A DNA stretch of 64,000 bases from Flemingiibacterium sp045644145 (lineage in GTDB: Bacteria > Bacillota > Clostridia > Oscillospirales > CAG-272): contig JAZRGK010000025.1 of NCBI GenBank assembly GCA_045644145.1, positions 1 through 64,000 on the forward strand, given 5' to 3'. This document shows, in pieces, positions 16,659 to 25,710 of the stretch. The notes beneath the pieces were generated by a model that ran no database searches, was not told the DNA's origin, and saw nothing but the letters and a program-made list of their open reading frames with translations. The translations under genes were made by a program, and so were the position numbers. Numbering within the stretch: the stretch's first letter is position 1; each line of letters begins with the position of its first letter.

Positions 16659-17423
16659 TCATTTCGCCGTGTATCCGCCGTCAACGGGGAGCGTTACGCC
16701 GGTAATGAACTCTGATGCATCGGATGCGAGGAATATAACCGCTCCTGCAATGTCTTCCGCCTTTGCAAGGCGCTTAGCCTGATTGCGACGTATGTACGCT
16801 TCGGCGAACTTCTCCGAGCATGAACCGTCAACGGGAGCAAGTGCCACAGCGTTGCAACGGCATCCATGCTCTGCAAGATAGTTTGAAGCCTGTCTCGCGT
16901 AGTTTACCACGCCGCCGGAAATAAATCCTTTAACAAATGAGAAATCGGAATCCATCTCATCCGCGCATCCCTCATAGTTAACCGGGTCATATCCCACAAG
17001 CGCACCATAGTCAGAAACAAGAATAACGCTTCCGTGTCCTTGCTCGGCAAGAATATGTCCGAGGCTCTGAACGGTGAGCATCATGCCGAGATGAGTCCTT
17101 GCAAGCTGATCGTGTATTTCGCCGTAGGACTGTGTCCAGCCGGTTTTACCGGTGTAAAGACCGTTTTCCACAACCACGTCAAGGGTTCCCATCTTCGTGC
17201 GTACAGCCGCCTCAAGCTCTTTTGCCGACTCAGCGCTTCCGTGTGTGTACCGGAAGGTTCCGGCAATCGCCACGCCAAGATCAGCCTCCGCTTCGCCCGC
17301 GGTCCATATTTCTGCACCTGCCGCAGAAAGTCCTGCCGCGATCTCACGGCTGTAGGGGTTCCCGGGGCATACGATAAGCGCCTTTTTACCCGCAAGGGAA
17401 AATTTATCAAGAATACCTGTCAT
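16659..17423 (-). CDS. SDR-like protein lacking the catalytic Tyr
   Basis: A 254-residue Rossmann-fold protein of the SDR family. The cofactor loop is altered (VCPGNPYSREIA instead of TGxxxGxG), and the active-site Tyr is replaced by Phe: the segment reads FSFVK where YxxxK is expected, with the Ser of LVSDYG still present. The C-terminus keeps VDGGYT. It may be a non-catalytic partner of the downstream SDR or use a different chemistry. The ATG at 17423 has GAGGG upstream and an 11-bp gap from the Gfo/Idh gene; the frame from 17438 would begin with TTG. Confidence 0.8.
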   Translation of the reverse strand: MTGILDKFSLAGKKALIVCPGNPYSREIAAGLSAAGAEIWTAGEAEADLGVAIAGTFRYTHGSAESAKELEAAVRTKMGTLDVVVENGLYTGKTGWTQSYGEIHDQLARTHLGMMLTVQSLGHILAEQGHGSVILVSDYGALVGYDPVNYEGCADEMDSDFSFVKGFISGGVVNYARQASNYLAEHGCRCNAVALAPVDGSCSEKFAEAYIRRNQAKRLAKAEDIAGAVIFLASDASEFITGVTLPVDGGYTAK

Positions 17424-17434
17424 CTTTATGTCCC

Positions 17435-18406
17435 TCAACGTTCCTTTATCTCACTAAGGTATACCTTACGGCCGCCCTCTTCGCGGCTCTTAAGACCGGC
17501 AATGAGAATCTTCGCCATTTCGATGGTGTCGGAGAAAGGATACTCTTCCTTACCGGTGCGCAGATATTCGATAAACATATCAAGCTGCTTCTTGAAAGCA
17601 TAGAAGGAGTCACCGTCAGAAAGCACGCGGCATCCGAACTGCGCCATAACGGTCATGCCATTTGAAGCAAAGCCATAACCCATGGGGATACTTACGTCGC
17701 ATCCGTCCTTGTGGTGAAGCTGAACCATAGCATGATCGTGTGTACCAACATTCGCAACCCACTCAAAGCCCTGTCCGAGAAGCGGGAACATTCCTTCGAT
17801 GGCATGCATACCGTAGGTTTCCCAGTACTTAGCCATAGGGCTTACGATATAGCGGATCTTACCAAGCTCGTAGTGATTTCTGAAGTAAGGCTCGTAGGAC
17901 TTCATGTATCTGAGCGATGAAGAAGAACGAATATGTGCGCCCTCATCATACCACTTCACGATAGTCCTAAGGTCCTCCTCATTATCGGTAAGAGGCTTAT
18001 CTATAAATATAGGAAGTCCTGCCTCGATAAAGGGGCGGCAGCGCTCAACGTGCTCTGCACCGATATCGGTTGCACAGATTATAGCGTCAACCTGACCGAT
18101 CATTTCTTCGGGGCGGTCAACTACATTGGGAATAAAAGTGGCGCGAGCACAGTTCTCAGCCATTGCGCGATCCTCATATCCTGTAAAGCACACATGTGTA
18201 ACTTTAACGCCGGGCATACCAAAGGTTTCGGCAGGCTGCTTTCCGAGATAGTCCGGAATTGTAGGATACAGCTCATGTGTCCACTTGTACATTTCATCCT
18301 TGTCGTAGCCGTTGATCATTGCGCTCCATGAAAAAGGATGCGCATTACCCTCGGTCATACCAAGAATACCAATGCGTATTGGCTTATCTCCAAACGGGAA
18401 ATTCAT
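17435..18406 (-). CDS. Gfo/Idh/MocA-family oxidoreductase
   Basis: A 323-residue NAD(P)-dependent dehydrogenase. The N-terminus IRIGILGMTEGNAHPFSW is a Rossmann start, although the usual GxGxxG is relaxed, and the family segment FIDKPLTDN (in place of EKP) lies near residue 137. The C-terminal half is the alpha/beta substrate domain. Family members act on sugars, inositols or amino-sugar derivatives. It is the second gene of the operon, 31 bp after the aldo/keto reductase, and shares a stop/ribosome-binding-site junction with the next SDR gene. Confidence 0.88.
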   Translation of the reverse strand: MNFPFGDKPIRIGILGMTEGNAHPFSWSAMINGYDKDEMYKWTHELYPTIPDYLGKQPAETFGMPGVKVTHVCFTGYEDRAMAENCARATFIPNVVDRPEEMIGQVDAIICATDIGAEHVERCRPFIEAGLPIFIDKPLTDNEEDLRTIVKWYDEGAHIRSSSSLRYMKSYEPYFRNHYELGKIRYIVSPMAKYWETYGMHAIEGMFPLLGQGFEWVANVGTHDHAMVQLHHKDGCDVSIPMGYGFASNGMTVMAQFGCRVLSDGDSFYAFKKQLDMFIEYLRTGKEEYPFSDTIEMAKILIAGLKSREEGGRKVYLSEIKER

Positions 18407-18437
18407 AATTATATTCCTCCTAAAATTAAAGTCCTAT

Positions 18438-19373
18438 TTATTTTGCCGGATTCCAAAGTCCGGGATTAAGTACACGCTTTTCAGTATTTATAAACGCCTC
18501 GCGTATCTCGGCGATCTGGTCATCCGTAAACTCGATAGCTTCAGCAAACAGCGCCGCATTCGCCTTGACCTGTTCTACGGTTTCACAGCCTAAAACAAGG
18601 CTTGTTACTTCCTTTAAGCTTGAAGCATAGGATATCGCAAGTGCTGCAGGAGAAAGGTTGTATTTCTCGCACAGAGCGCGATATTTAACAAGCGTATCAC
18701 GGCAGAATTCCATATGAGGCTCAAGCGTATCGGGGTTCTTAAACACAAGTCCCTGCAGGTACACGCTGCGGACGAATATCATCATTCCGGCGTCGTGAAG
18801 CTTCTTAAGTCCGCCGTTTTCGATCTGAACCCAGTCGAAAATGTTAAGGGGTATCTGAACAGCATCAAAGCCACACTCGGCTATCTTGCCGTAATCGTCA
18901 TCGGAATACGCTGATGTACCCGAGAAAAGTATATCTCCCGATTCCTTAAGCTCACGGAATACGGTTTTAATATCCTCCTCGTGTCCCACCGCTTCCTTAA
19001 AATGGTGCAGCATGAGCACGGGAATCTGAGCAAGCCCCAAATGCTTCTTGGATGTTTCCACTTTTTCGCGGATGCACGCTCTGAGCGCGTCAATGGAAGA
19101 AAAATCGAATCCGGAAATCTTGGTAACGATCATGGGATGCTCGGAAGCCGCCTTTGTAGCAAGCCACTTTCCGATAACCTCCTCAGAGTCACCGTATGCG
19201 GCAGCGGTATCAAGCGTATTTATGCCGCACTCCATAGCCGCATCAAGGATACTGAACGATGTAGCGAGGTCCGGCTTACCGCCTGTGTTGTTGATTCCAT
19301 AGTTAAGGCCGAGCTGCACCGTACCAAGGGACAGCGCGGAAATTTCGATTCCTTTAACGGTCGTTGTTTTCAT
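18438..19373 (-). CDS. Aldo/keto reductase
   Basis: A 311-residue (beta/alpha)8-barrel reductase. The catalytic tetrad is visible: Asp and Tyr in LDTAAAYGDSE, Lys in IVTKISG and His in LMLHHF. The ATG at 19373 gives the usual N-terminus MKTTTVKGIEISAL and has AAAGGA 9 bases upstream; the 39 extra upstream codons are non-family sequence that contains the promoter region. It is the first gene of the operon, transcribed from the promoter at 19462-19490. Confidence 0.88.
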   Translation of the reverse strand: MKTTTVKGIEISALSLGTVQLGLNYGINNTGGKPDLATSFSILDAAMECGINTLDTAAAYGDSEEVIGKWLATKAASEHPMIVTKISGFDFSSIDALRACIREKVETSKKHLGLAQIPVLMLHHFKEAVGHEEDIKTVFRELKESGDILFSGTSAYSDDDYGKIAECGFDAVQIPLNIFDWVQIENGGLKKLHDAGMMIFVRSVYLQGLVFKNPDTLEPHMEFCRDTLVKYRALCEKYNLSPAALAISYASSLKEVTSLVLGCETVEQVKANAALFAEAIEFTDDQIAEIREAFINTEKRVLNPGLWNPAK

Positions 19374-19461
19374 TTCACCGTTTCCTTTCGGGTATGTAAA
19401 TGTATTATGTTTTGTAAGGGGTAAGCGGCATATATTCTCCGAAAAAACACTCCCCCACACA

Positions 19462-19490
19462 ATTATACACAACAAAAAAATAAAAGTCAA
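19462..19490 (-). promoter_or_regulatory. Sigma-A promoter for the five-gene catabolic operon
   Basis: TTGACT and a perfect TATAAT, 17-bp spacer, on the minus strand about 90 bp upstream of the aldo/keto reductase start. Confidence 0.8.
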
Positions 19491-19601
19491 GGGAAACCCA
19501 TAAAATTACAAGCGATTTATGAATTACGCACAAACAAAATCAAGCAAATAAGCGTTTTTACATATACTTTACGATTCGCTCTATCCGCGCATCCACAAGG
19601 C

Positions 19602-19626
19602 ATGTTAAAAAGAGGATTTTTAACAT
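19602..19626. repeat. Inverted repeat between two divergent transcription units
   Basis: Ten-bp perfect arms (ATGTTAAAAA / TTTTTAACAT) with a 5-base centre, 112 bp upstream of the catabolic operon promoter and about 40 bp upstream of the DUF951 promoter region. It could be a regulator site. Apart from this and the two promoters, nothing else is seen in the 353-bp gap 19374-19726. Confidence 0.5.
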
Positions 19627-19663
19627 AAATTTCGATCTTTCTGCATGAATTTTTCCAAAACAC

Positions 19664-19692
19664 TGTACAAGCGCGGCAAAATGTGGTATACT
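19664..19692 (+). promoter_or_regulatory. Possible promoter for the DUF951 gene
   Basis: A good -10 box TATACT at 19687-19692 with only a weak -35 (TGTACA) 17 bp upstream. It lies 34 bp before the start codon. Confidence 0.45.
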
Positions 19693-19726
19693 TTTATTTG
19701 TATAAATTTATTGTGAGGTGTTTTTC

Positions 19727-19939
19727 ATGCGATCTATTCCCCAAATAGCTGTCGGTGACATCATCGAAATGAAAAAGCCGCATCCTTGTTCTGATAAAAG
19801 CGTGCATTTTCGCGTACTGCGCGTCGGAAGCGATATCCGTATTGTCTGCGAGACATGCGGCCGCGACCTTACAATACCGCGAATCAAGCTTGAAAAAAGC
19901 ATACGCCGTATAGATCACAAAAACGGCGATAGTAAATAA
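19727..19939 (+). CDS. DUF951 family small protein
   Basis: A 70-residue protein of the DUF951 family, typical of Firmicutes. Family features are GDIIEMKKPHPC near the N-terminus, then VLRVGSDIRIVCETCG with a CxxC pair, and a basic C-terminus. The Cys residues (PHPC, CETC) suggest a small metal-binding fold; a nucleic-acid-binding role has been suggested but is unproven. ATG at 19727 has GAGG 8 bases upstream; an earlier in-frame ATG at 19718 lacks a suitable site. It is followed 61 bp later by the YfhO-type gene on the same strand. Confidence 0.85.
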   Translation: MRSIPQIAVGDIIEMKKPHPCSDKSVHFRVLRVGSDIRIVCETCGRDLTIPRIKLEKSIRRIDHKNGDSK

Positions 19940-20000
19940 TTCTTTTATGCTCTCTCCATCCAGCCATATAAAAATCCACCGAAAGGATCAACAAAAAACA

Positions 20001-22748
20001 ATGAATGACAACTCAAAAGCCTTGTCAGATACCAAAAACGGTATCTGCTTCTCCCGAAATCCCCTCAAACGGATCTCCGCGCAGTTTTACGGGATGAATC
20101 ATGCCTTCTCCGCGTTTTTCCTGCCTGTAATTATAATGGCACTTATATACACCGCAATGAAGGTGTATCCATTTGGAGAAAACTCGGTGCTGGTGCTTGA
20201 TCTTAACGGTCAGTATGTGTACTACTTTGAGGCCATGCGCGACTTTTTCCGCGGGGAGCAGGGTATCCTCTACTCTTTTGAGCGTGCGCTTGGCGGAGAA
20301 TTTCTCGGAATTGTAGCCTATTATCTGGCAAGCCCCTTTACGGTTATCACCGCGCTTTTCCCAGAGGGCATGATAACCGAATCCCTTTACACCATGCTTC
20401 TTTTAAAATGCGGTCTTTGCGGCTTCAATATGTGTGTATACCTGCACAAATCGCATCCCACAAAGCCCACAAATGAGCTTATCTTTTCGGTTATTTACGC
20501 ATTAACCTCTTATGCGGTGGTAATGCAGCACAACACCATGTGGATAGACTGTGTACTGTTTTTCCCCCTCATACTCCTTGGTATCGAATCTCTTATCAAG
20601 TACGGAAAATTCAAGCTCTATGTTTTCACCCTCGCTACAGCACTGTTTTCTAACTACTACATCGGATACATGGTATGTATCGGAGTTGCGGCGTATTTCT
20701 TCTTCTACTACTTCATGTCAACACCCGAGGAACGCAATCCTCTTGACGAAAAAGCACACTTTCCTAAAGCGCTTGGGCGAATGGCACTGTATTCAATTAT
20801 TGCCGTAGGAATGGCATCCAGTATCATTCTGCCTGCGTACTATTCCTTGAGCTTCGGAAAAACCACATTTTCAGAGCCAAATTACGATTTTCTGCAGCGA
20901 TTTGACTTCCTTGATCTTATATCCAAAATGTATCCTGCATCCTACGACACGGTGCGTCCCGAAGGTTTGCCGTTCGTATTTTCCGGTACGCTTACGCTCA
21001 TTCTTCTCCCGGTGTTCTTCCTCATTAAAGAGATCACACCGAGAAAAAAGATTGCGTTCGGTCTCATCACCGCTTTCTTCGTGTTCAGCTTCAACAGCAC
21101 CACACTTGATCTAATATGGCACGGCTTCCAGCGTCCAAATTGGCTGAACTACCGCTACAGCTTCATGCTGTGCTTCATATTCATAGTTATAGCATATCTT
21201 GCCTTTGAGCATATCGAATCCTTTGACAACCGCATAATACTCGGTACAGGAGCGGTGCTCGGGCTTATCCTTGTGCTTCTTCAGAAGCTCGAGTACGAGA
21301 ATCTCGATGACCTTATGGGAATATGGTTTGGCATCGCATGCATTGCTGTGTATATGATTCTGCTTGCCGGATGCAACAGAGGATGGCTTGAAGGTGCACT
21401 GCCGTCTATCTTGTGCGTATTCGTCTTATTGGAACTGTTCTGCAACGGTCTTGCGGAAGTAGTTTCTCTTGACGAAGATGTGCGCTACAGTTCACGGACA
21501 TCATACCGTTCATTTATTGATAAGTGGACGCCTGCAGCAGATTGGATGAACGAGAACGACACCTCATTCTACCGTGCAGAAAAGACTGACCACCGAAAGA
21601 CCAACGACAACTTCACTCTTAACATCCGCGGTCTCTCCAACTCGACCTCTACACTCAACGCCAAGCAGATAGACTTCCTGCAGGAGCTTGGCTATGCTTC
21701 AAAATCACATTGGTCAAAATATCTTGGCGGCACCCCCGTGTCTGACAGCTTGCTTGGAGTAAAGTATATGCTTGCCGAAAACTCCAAAAAGCTGAACGAC
21801 CTATGGGGAGAATCGATATGGTCAGACAATGAAAATTACATCTCCGTTTACAAAAACGAATACGCGCTCCCCATAGGATACATGGTATCCGAAGAAATGG
21901 CTGAGGTTGACCTTGACACTTACGAATCTCCCTTTGAGCGTATGAACGAGCTTTTTGGCGTAATTCTCGGTGAAGATGAGCCTATAGAGATTTTCAAGCC
22001 GTACAGCGATATTGCTCCCACAACAGATAACATCGACACTGCTTATGTCACCGGACACCGCAAGTACAAAAAGGCGCAAAACGGCTATGAGTCCAAGCTA
22101 AACTTTGAACTGATCCCCCAAAACGATTACGAGGTATTTGTGTTCTTCCCAAGCGAGTACAAACGCGATGCCACACTCAAATTAAACGGCGCGGAAATCT
22201 CCGAATACTTCACAAACGAAACCTACCGCATAGTTTCCCTCGGTCGTCTTACCCCGAACGAACCTTCCATCGTCACGCTGACTCTTGATGCGGATGACCT
22301 CTATATTTCAAGCAGTGCAGATTATTTCTACTACCTTGACGAGGCGCTGTTCCGGGAAGTTATGCCGCGCATTGCCGAATACGGCTACAATATCGAAAGC
22401 TTTACCGACAGCAGCTTTACGGGCACTGTAACCGTTCCTGAAAACCGAACCACGTTTATGCTGACCATCCCATATGACGAGGGCTGGAAGATATACGTTG
22501 ACGGCGAAGAAGCAGTGACCGCTCCCATACTTGAAGCCTTGACCGCAGTGGAGCTTACAGAGGGCACACATACCCTTGAGCTTTACTATCGTCCCGACTG
22601 TGTAGGATACGGAATCATCATATCCGCGGCATCTCATGTGCTTCTTGTTATCCTGATCGTAACGGAGCAGATAATAAAGCGTAAGCGCGCCGCAAAAACG
22701 CTCTATGTCACGGAAAATATCAATGAAGAACCGGAAGTCGAGACATAA
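20001..22748 (+). CDS. YfhO-family membrane glycosyltransferase-like protein
   Basis: A 915-residue protein of the YfhO family. The first half has a dozen or more hydrophobic segments with the family motif DLNGQYVYYFEAMRDFFRG after the first transmembrane helix. A large extracytoplasmic region follows (about 490-860) and a last transmembrane helix near residues 875-895 is followed by a basic tail. In Bacillus and relatives YfhO acts with undecaprenyl-linked sugars in glycosylating lipoteichoic acid or other envelope polymers. No CsbB-like partner is adjacent. ATG at 20001 is chosen as AAAGGA lies upstream, though the spacing is long. It ends 15 bp before a strong terminator. Confidence 0.87.
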   Translation: MNDNSKALSDTKNGICFSRNPLKRISAQFYGMNHAFSAFFLPVIIMALIYTAMKVYPFGENSVLVLDLNGQYVYYFEAMRDFFRGEQGILYSFERALGGEFLGIVAYYLASPFTVITALFPEGMITESLYTMLLLKCGLCGFNMCVYLHKSHPTKPTNELIFSVIYALTSYAVVMQHNTMWIDCVLFFPLILLGIESLIKYGKFKLYVFTLATALFSNYYIGYMVCIGVAAYFFFYYFMSTPEERNPLDEKAHFPKALGRMALYSIIAVGMASSIILPAYYSLSFGKTTFSEPNYDFLQRFDFLDLISKMYPASYDTVRPEGLPFVFSGTLTLILLPVFFLIKEITPRKKIAFGLITAFFVFSFNSTTLDLIWHGFQRPNWLNYRYSFMLCFIFIVIAYLAFEHIESFDNRIILGTGAVLGLILVLLQKLEYENLDDLMGIWFGIACIAVYMILLAGCNRGWLEGALPSILCVFVLLELFCNGLAEVVSLDEDVRYSSRTSYRSFIDKWTPAADWMNENDTSFYRAEKTDHRKTNDNFTLNIRGLSNSTSTLNAKQIDFLQELGYASKSHWSKYLGGTPVSDSLLGVKYMLAENSKKLNDLWGESIWSDNENYISVYKNEYALPIGYMVSEEMAEVDLDTYESPFERMNELFGVILGEDEPIEIFKPYSDIAPTTDNIDTAYVTGHRKYKKAQNGYESKLNFELIPQNDYEVFVFFPSEYKRDATLKLNGAEISEYFTNETYRIVSLGRLTPNEPSIVTLTLDADDLYISSSADYFYYLDEALFREVMPRIAEYGYNIESFTDSSFTGTVTVPENRTTFMLTIPYDEGWKIYVDGEEAVTAPILEALTAVELTEGTHTLELYYRPDCVGYGIIISAASHVLLVILIVTEQIIKRKRAAKTLYVTENINEEPEVET

Positions 22749-22762
22749 TTCCACTATACTCA

Positions 22763-22803
22763 AAACAATCCCCACTATTTGCAGAGTGGGGATTGTTTTT
22801 TGG
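22763..22803 (+). terminator. Strong terminator after the YfhO-type gene
   Basis: Perfect 14-bp stem (22763-22776 with 22785-22798) and an 8-base loop, followed by a T tract. Confidence 0.9.
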
Positions 22804-22818
22804 GGCTTTAGTGCAATT

Positions 22819-22848
22819 AAAAAGGAAGATGCTCGCATCTTCCTTTTT
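22819..22848. terminator. Bidirectional terminator, chiefly for rpsU
   Basis: Perfect 14-bp stem AAAAAGGAAGATGC / GCATCTTCCTTTTT with a 2-base centre, giving a T tract on both strands, 25 bp after the rpsU stop. Confidence 0.85.
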
Positions 22849-22873
22849 AACTCATTAAATTAACTTGCGGTAA

Positions 22874-23050
22874 TTATTTGGACTTGCGCTTTCTTGCTGC
22901 TTCAGATTTCTTCTTGCGCTTTACGCTGGGCTTTTCGTAATGTTCTCTCTTACGAAGCTCGGAAAGAACTCCGGATCTTGCGCACTGTCTCTTAAATCTG
23001 CGAAGAGCGCTGTCGAGCGATTCATTCTCTTTTACTCTGACTTCTGCCAT
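22874..23050 (-). CDS. rpsU: 30S ribosomal protein S21
   Basis: A 58-residue basic protein read directly from the sequence: it begins MAEVRVKENESLDSALRRFK and ends with a Lys/Arg-rich tail, the standard S21 form. It binds the 30S platform near the anti-Shine-Dalgarno region. A very strong GGAGGGAGGG ribosome binding site precedes the ATG. The gene is monocistronic: its own promoter is at 23138-23166 and its terminator at 22819-22848. The leader contains a perfect hairpin (23080-23099). Confidence 0.97.
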   Translation of the reverse strand: MAEVRVKENESLDSALRRFKRQCARSGVLSELRKREHYEKPSVKRKKKSEAARKRKSK

Positions 23051-23079
23051 TCTAAATTCCCTCCCTCCGCAAGTGCACA

Positions 23080-23099
23080 GAAAACCGCTTTCGGTTTTC
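23080..23099 (-). promoter_or_regulatory. Hairpin in the rpsU leader
   Basis: Perfect 8-bp stem GAAAACCG / CGGTTTTC with a 4-base loop, about 10 bases upstream of the ribosome binding site of rpsU. It may affect translation or mRNA stability. Confidence 0.5.
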
Positions 23100-23137
23100 C
23101 GAGATAAACAGTGTAGTGTTTTTTTATCTCTCCGAAT

Positions 23138-23166
23138 ATTATACTATAAAACGCTGCTTATGTCAA
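23138..23166 (-). promoter_or_regulatory. Consensus sigma-A promoter for rpsU
   Basis: Perfect TTGACA and TATAAT boxes with a 17-bp spacer on the minus strand. Confidence 0.88.
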
Positions 23167-23243
23167 GTAGTTAGACTAAATTTGGCGAAATTTTTTTAAA
23201 AAGCCCAAACAAATACTGTACCACCTTCTGCAAAAAGCGCATC

Positions 23244-23268
23244 GCCGTCGGACTTTTCGTCCGACGGC
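23244..23268 (-). terminator. Hairpin after leuS
   Basis: Perfect GC-rich 10-bp stem GCCGTCGGAC / GTCCGACGGC with a 5-base loop, 10 bp after the leuS stop; the T run (CTTTTTG) follows after several bases. Probable end of the long housekeeping operon. Confidence 0.7.
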
Positions 23269-23277
23269 ACGTTCGCT

Positions 23278-25680
23278 TTATCTAACAACTATATTAACAA
23301 TCTTACCGGGAACGCTGATTTCCTTCACAATGGTCTTGCCCTCAAGGAAAGGCTTCATGCGCTCATCCGCTTTAACAAGCGCAATAGCATCTTCCTTGGA
23401 TGTATCCGCAGGAATCTCCTTGGTGAACTTCAGCTTGCCGCTTACCTGAACCGCGATTTCCACGGTAGAGTCAACAGTCTTCGCCTCATCCCACTCAGGC
23501 CATGCCGCAACTGCGCAAAGCTCCTTGTTTCCAAGGCTCTCCCAAATTTCCTCTGCAATATGAGGTGCGAAGGGAGAAAGCAGACGCACGAACGCGCCAA
23601 GCTCATCTTTTGTAAAAGAACCGCAGTCGTAGATCTCGTTGATAAGACTCATGAGGGTTGCAATAGCAGTATTGAACTTCATGTCTTCAATATCGAGAGA
23701 CACCTTCTTTATCGCCTTGTGGAAGGATGATTCAAGCTTAGCCGTAGCACCCTCACCCTTTACCATATCGCAGAGTCCGGCAACACGGTCGAGGAATCGT
23801 TTGCATCCGCGCACGGAATCATCGCTCCAAGGAGTAGCGGAAGAATAATCGCCCATAAATAGTACATATACGCGAAGAACATCCGCACCGAACTTGTCTA
23901 CTACGTCGTTAGGGTCTACTACATTGCCCTTGGATTTTGACATTTTATCTCCGTCCGGACCGAGGATGAGTCCCTGAGCTGTACGCTTTGCGTAAGGCTC
24001 GTCAACGGGAACCGCACCTATATCGTAAAGGAAGCGGTGCCAGAAACGTGAGTAGATAAGGTGACGTGTAACGTGCTCCATACCGCCGTTGTACCAGTCA
24101 ACGGGCATCCAGTAGTCAAGCGCTTTCTTAGATGCAAACTCCTTATCATTGTGCGGATCGCAGTATCTGAGGAAGTACCAGGACGAACCTGCCCACTGAG
24201 GCATGGTGTCAGTTTCGCGTTTTGCCGCGCCGCCGCACTTGGGGCAGGTGCAGTTTACGAAGGAATCAATCTTGGCAAGGGGCGACTCGCCGCCCTCGCC
24301 GGGGGCAAAGTTTTCAACATTGGGCAGTTTCAGCGGAAGCTCCTCATAGGGAACACCCACCATTCCGCAGTGCGGACAATGAATTATCGGAATAGGCTCG
24401 CCCCAATAACGCTGACGGTTGAACGCCCAGTCCTTCATCTTGTACTGTATACCCTTTTCGCCAACGCCCTTTTCGTCGAGATACTTAAGCATGGTTTCAA
24501 TAGCTTCCTTCTTGGTCTTGATACCGTTAAGGAAGTCAGAGTTGACCATCTCGCCATCACCGGTATAAGCTTCCTTGGTGATGTCGCCGCCCTTTATAAC
24601 CTCGATTATATCAATACCGAACTTCTTTGCAAAGTCATAGTCGCGCTCATCGTGGGCAGGAACAGCCATAATAGCTCCTGTGCCGTAGCCCATCATAACA
24701 TAGTCGGAGATGTAGATCGGAATTTCCTTGCCGTTTGCGGGGTTAATGGCGGAAAGCCCCTCAATACGCACACCGGTCTTGTCCTTCACGAGCTGTGTAC
24801 GCTCGAACTCGGTCTTCTTCGCGCACTCTTCCTTGTATGCATCAAGTGCGTCTATGTTGGATATGCGATCACGGTATTTTTCGATAATTGGATGCTCGGG
24901 AGCGATTACCATGAAGGTAACGCCAAACATTGTGTCGCATCTTGTTGTGTAAATGCGCAGGAAATCGTCTGTACCCGCAATGGCGAAGTTTGCGAAAGCA
25001 CCCTCGGAGCGCCCGATCCAGTTTTCCTGCTGAAGCTTAACGTTGGGAAGATAATCTACCTTGTCAAGACCTTCGAGAAGCTTGTCCGCATATTCGGTTA
25101 TGCGGAGATACCATACGTCCTTGGACTTCTGCACAACATCGCTGTGGCAGATATCACACTTGCCGCCCTGAGAGTCCTCGTTTGACAGCACGCACTTACA
25201 GTGAGGGCAGTAATTTACAAGAGTAGTTGCGCGGAACACAAGTCCTGCGTCAAACATCTTCCTGAATATCCACTGTGTCCACTTGTAGTAGTCCTCTTCA
25301 GTAGTATCTATAACTCGGCTCCAATCAAAGGAGAAGCCAACACGCTTAAGCTGAGAAGTAAACTTCTCGATGTTCATATCCGTAACCTTACGGGGATGAA
25401 TACCTGTTTTGATAGCGTAGTTTTCGGTAGGCAGACCGTATGCATCAAATCCCATAGGGAACAGTACATTATATCCTTGCATGCGTCTTTTTCTCGAAAC
25501 CACCTCAAGACCGGAATAAGCCTTGATATGACCAACGTGCATGCCTGCACCGCTGGGATAGGGGAACTCAACGAGTCCGTAGAATTTAGGCTTTGAGCGG
25601 TCTTCGGTTGCTTTAAATACACCCTCGGCGTCCCATTTGTCCTGCCATTTCTTTTCAATGGCGCTGAAATCGTATTTCAT
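23278..25680 (-). CDS. leuS: Leucyl-tRNA synthetase
   Basis: An 800-residue class I synthetase of bacterial LeuRS length. HIGH-type signature HVGH at residues 48-51, an editing (CP1) domain with TGAIMAVPAHDERD, a zinc-binding CPKCGG segment, and KMSKS near residue 576. It charges tRNA-Leu in the cytoplasm. It is the last gene of the minus-strand run dprA to leuS and lies 30 bp after rsfS. The common order rsfS-leuS is found in many Clostridia. Confidence 0.98.
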   Translation of the reverse strand: MKYDFSAIEKKWQDKWDAEGVFKATEDRSKPKFYGLVEFPYPSGAGMHVGHIKAYSGLEVVSRKRRMQGYNVLFPMGFDAYGLPTENYAIKTGIHPRKVTDMNIEKFTSQLKRVGFSFDWSRVIDTTEEDYYKWTQWIFRKMFDAGLVFRATTLVNYCPHCKCVLSNEDSQGGKCDICHSDVVQKSKDVWYLRITEYADKLLEGLDKVDYLPNVKLQQENWIGRSEGAFANFAIAGTDDFLRIYTTRCDTMFGVTFMVIAPEHPIIEKYRDRISNIDALDAYKEECAKKTEFERTQLVKDKTGVRIEGLSAINPANGKEIPIYISDYVMMGYGTGAIMAVPAHDERDYDFAKKFGIDIIEVIKGGDITKEAYTGDGEMVNSDFLNGIKTKKEAIETMLKYLDEKGVGEKGIQYKMKDWAFNRQRYWGEPIPIIHCPHCGMVGVPYEELPLKLPNVENFAPGEGGESPLAKIDSFVNCTCPKCGGAAKRETDTMPQWAGSSWYFLRYCDPHNDKEFASKKALDYWMPVDWYNGGMEHVTRHLIYSRFWHRFLYDIGAVPVDEPYAKRTAQGLILGPDGDKMSKSKGNVVDPNDVVDKFGADVLRVYVLFMGDYSSATPWSDDSVRGCKRFLDRVAGLCDMVKGEGATAKLESSFHKAIKKVSLDIEDMKFNTAIATLMSLINEIYDCGSFTKDELGAFVRLLSPFAPHIAEEIWESLGNKELCAVAAWPEWDEAKTVDSTVEIAVQVSGKLKFTKEIPADTSKEDAIALVKADERMKPFLEGKTIVKEISVPGKIVNIVVR

Positions 25681-25710
25681 AGTATTTCCTCTTTTTATAT
25701 TATTATTTTT

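Noticed and set aside
24061..25185. A 374-codon plus-strand frame over leuS
   Set aside because: Antisense shadow of leuS with no recognisable motif or start signal.
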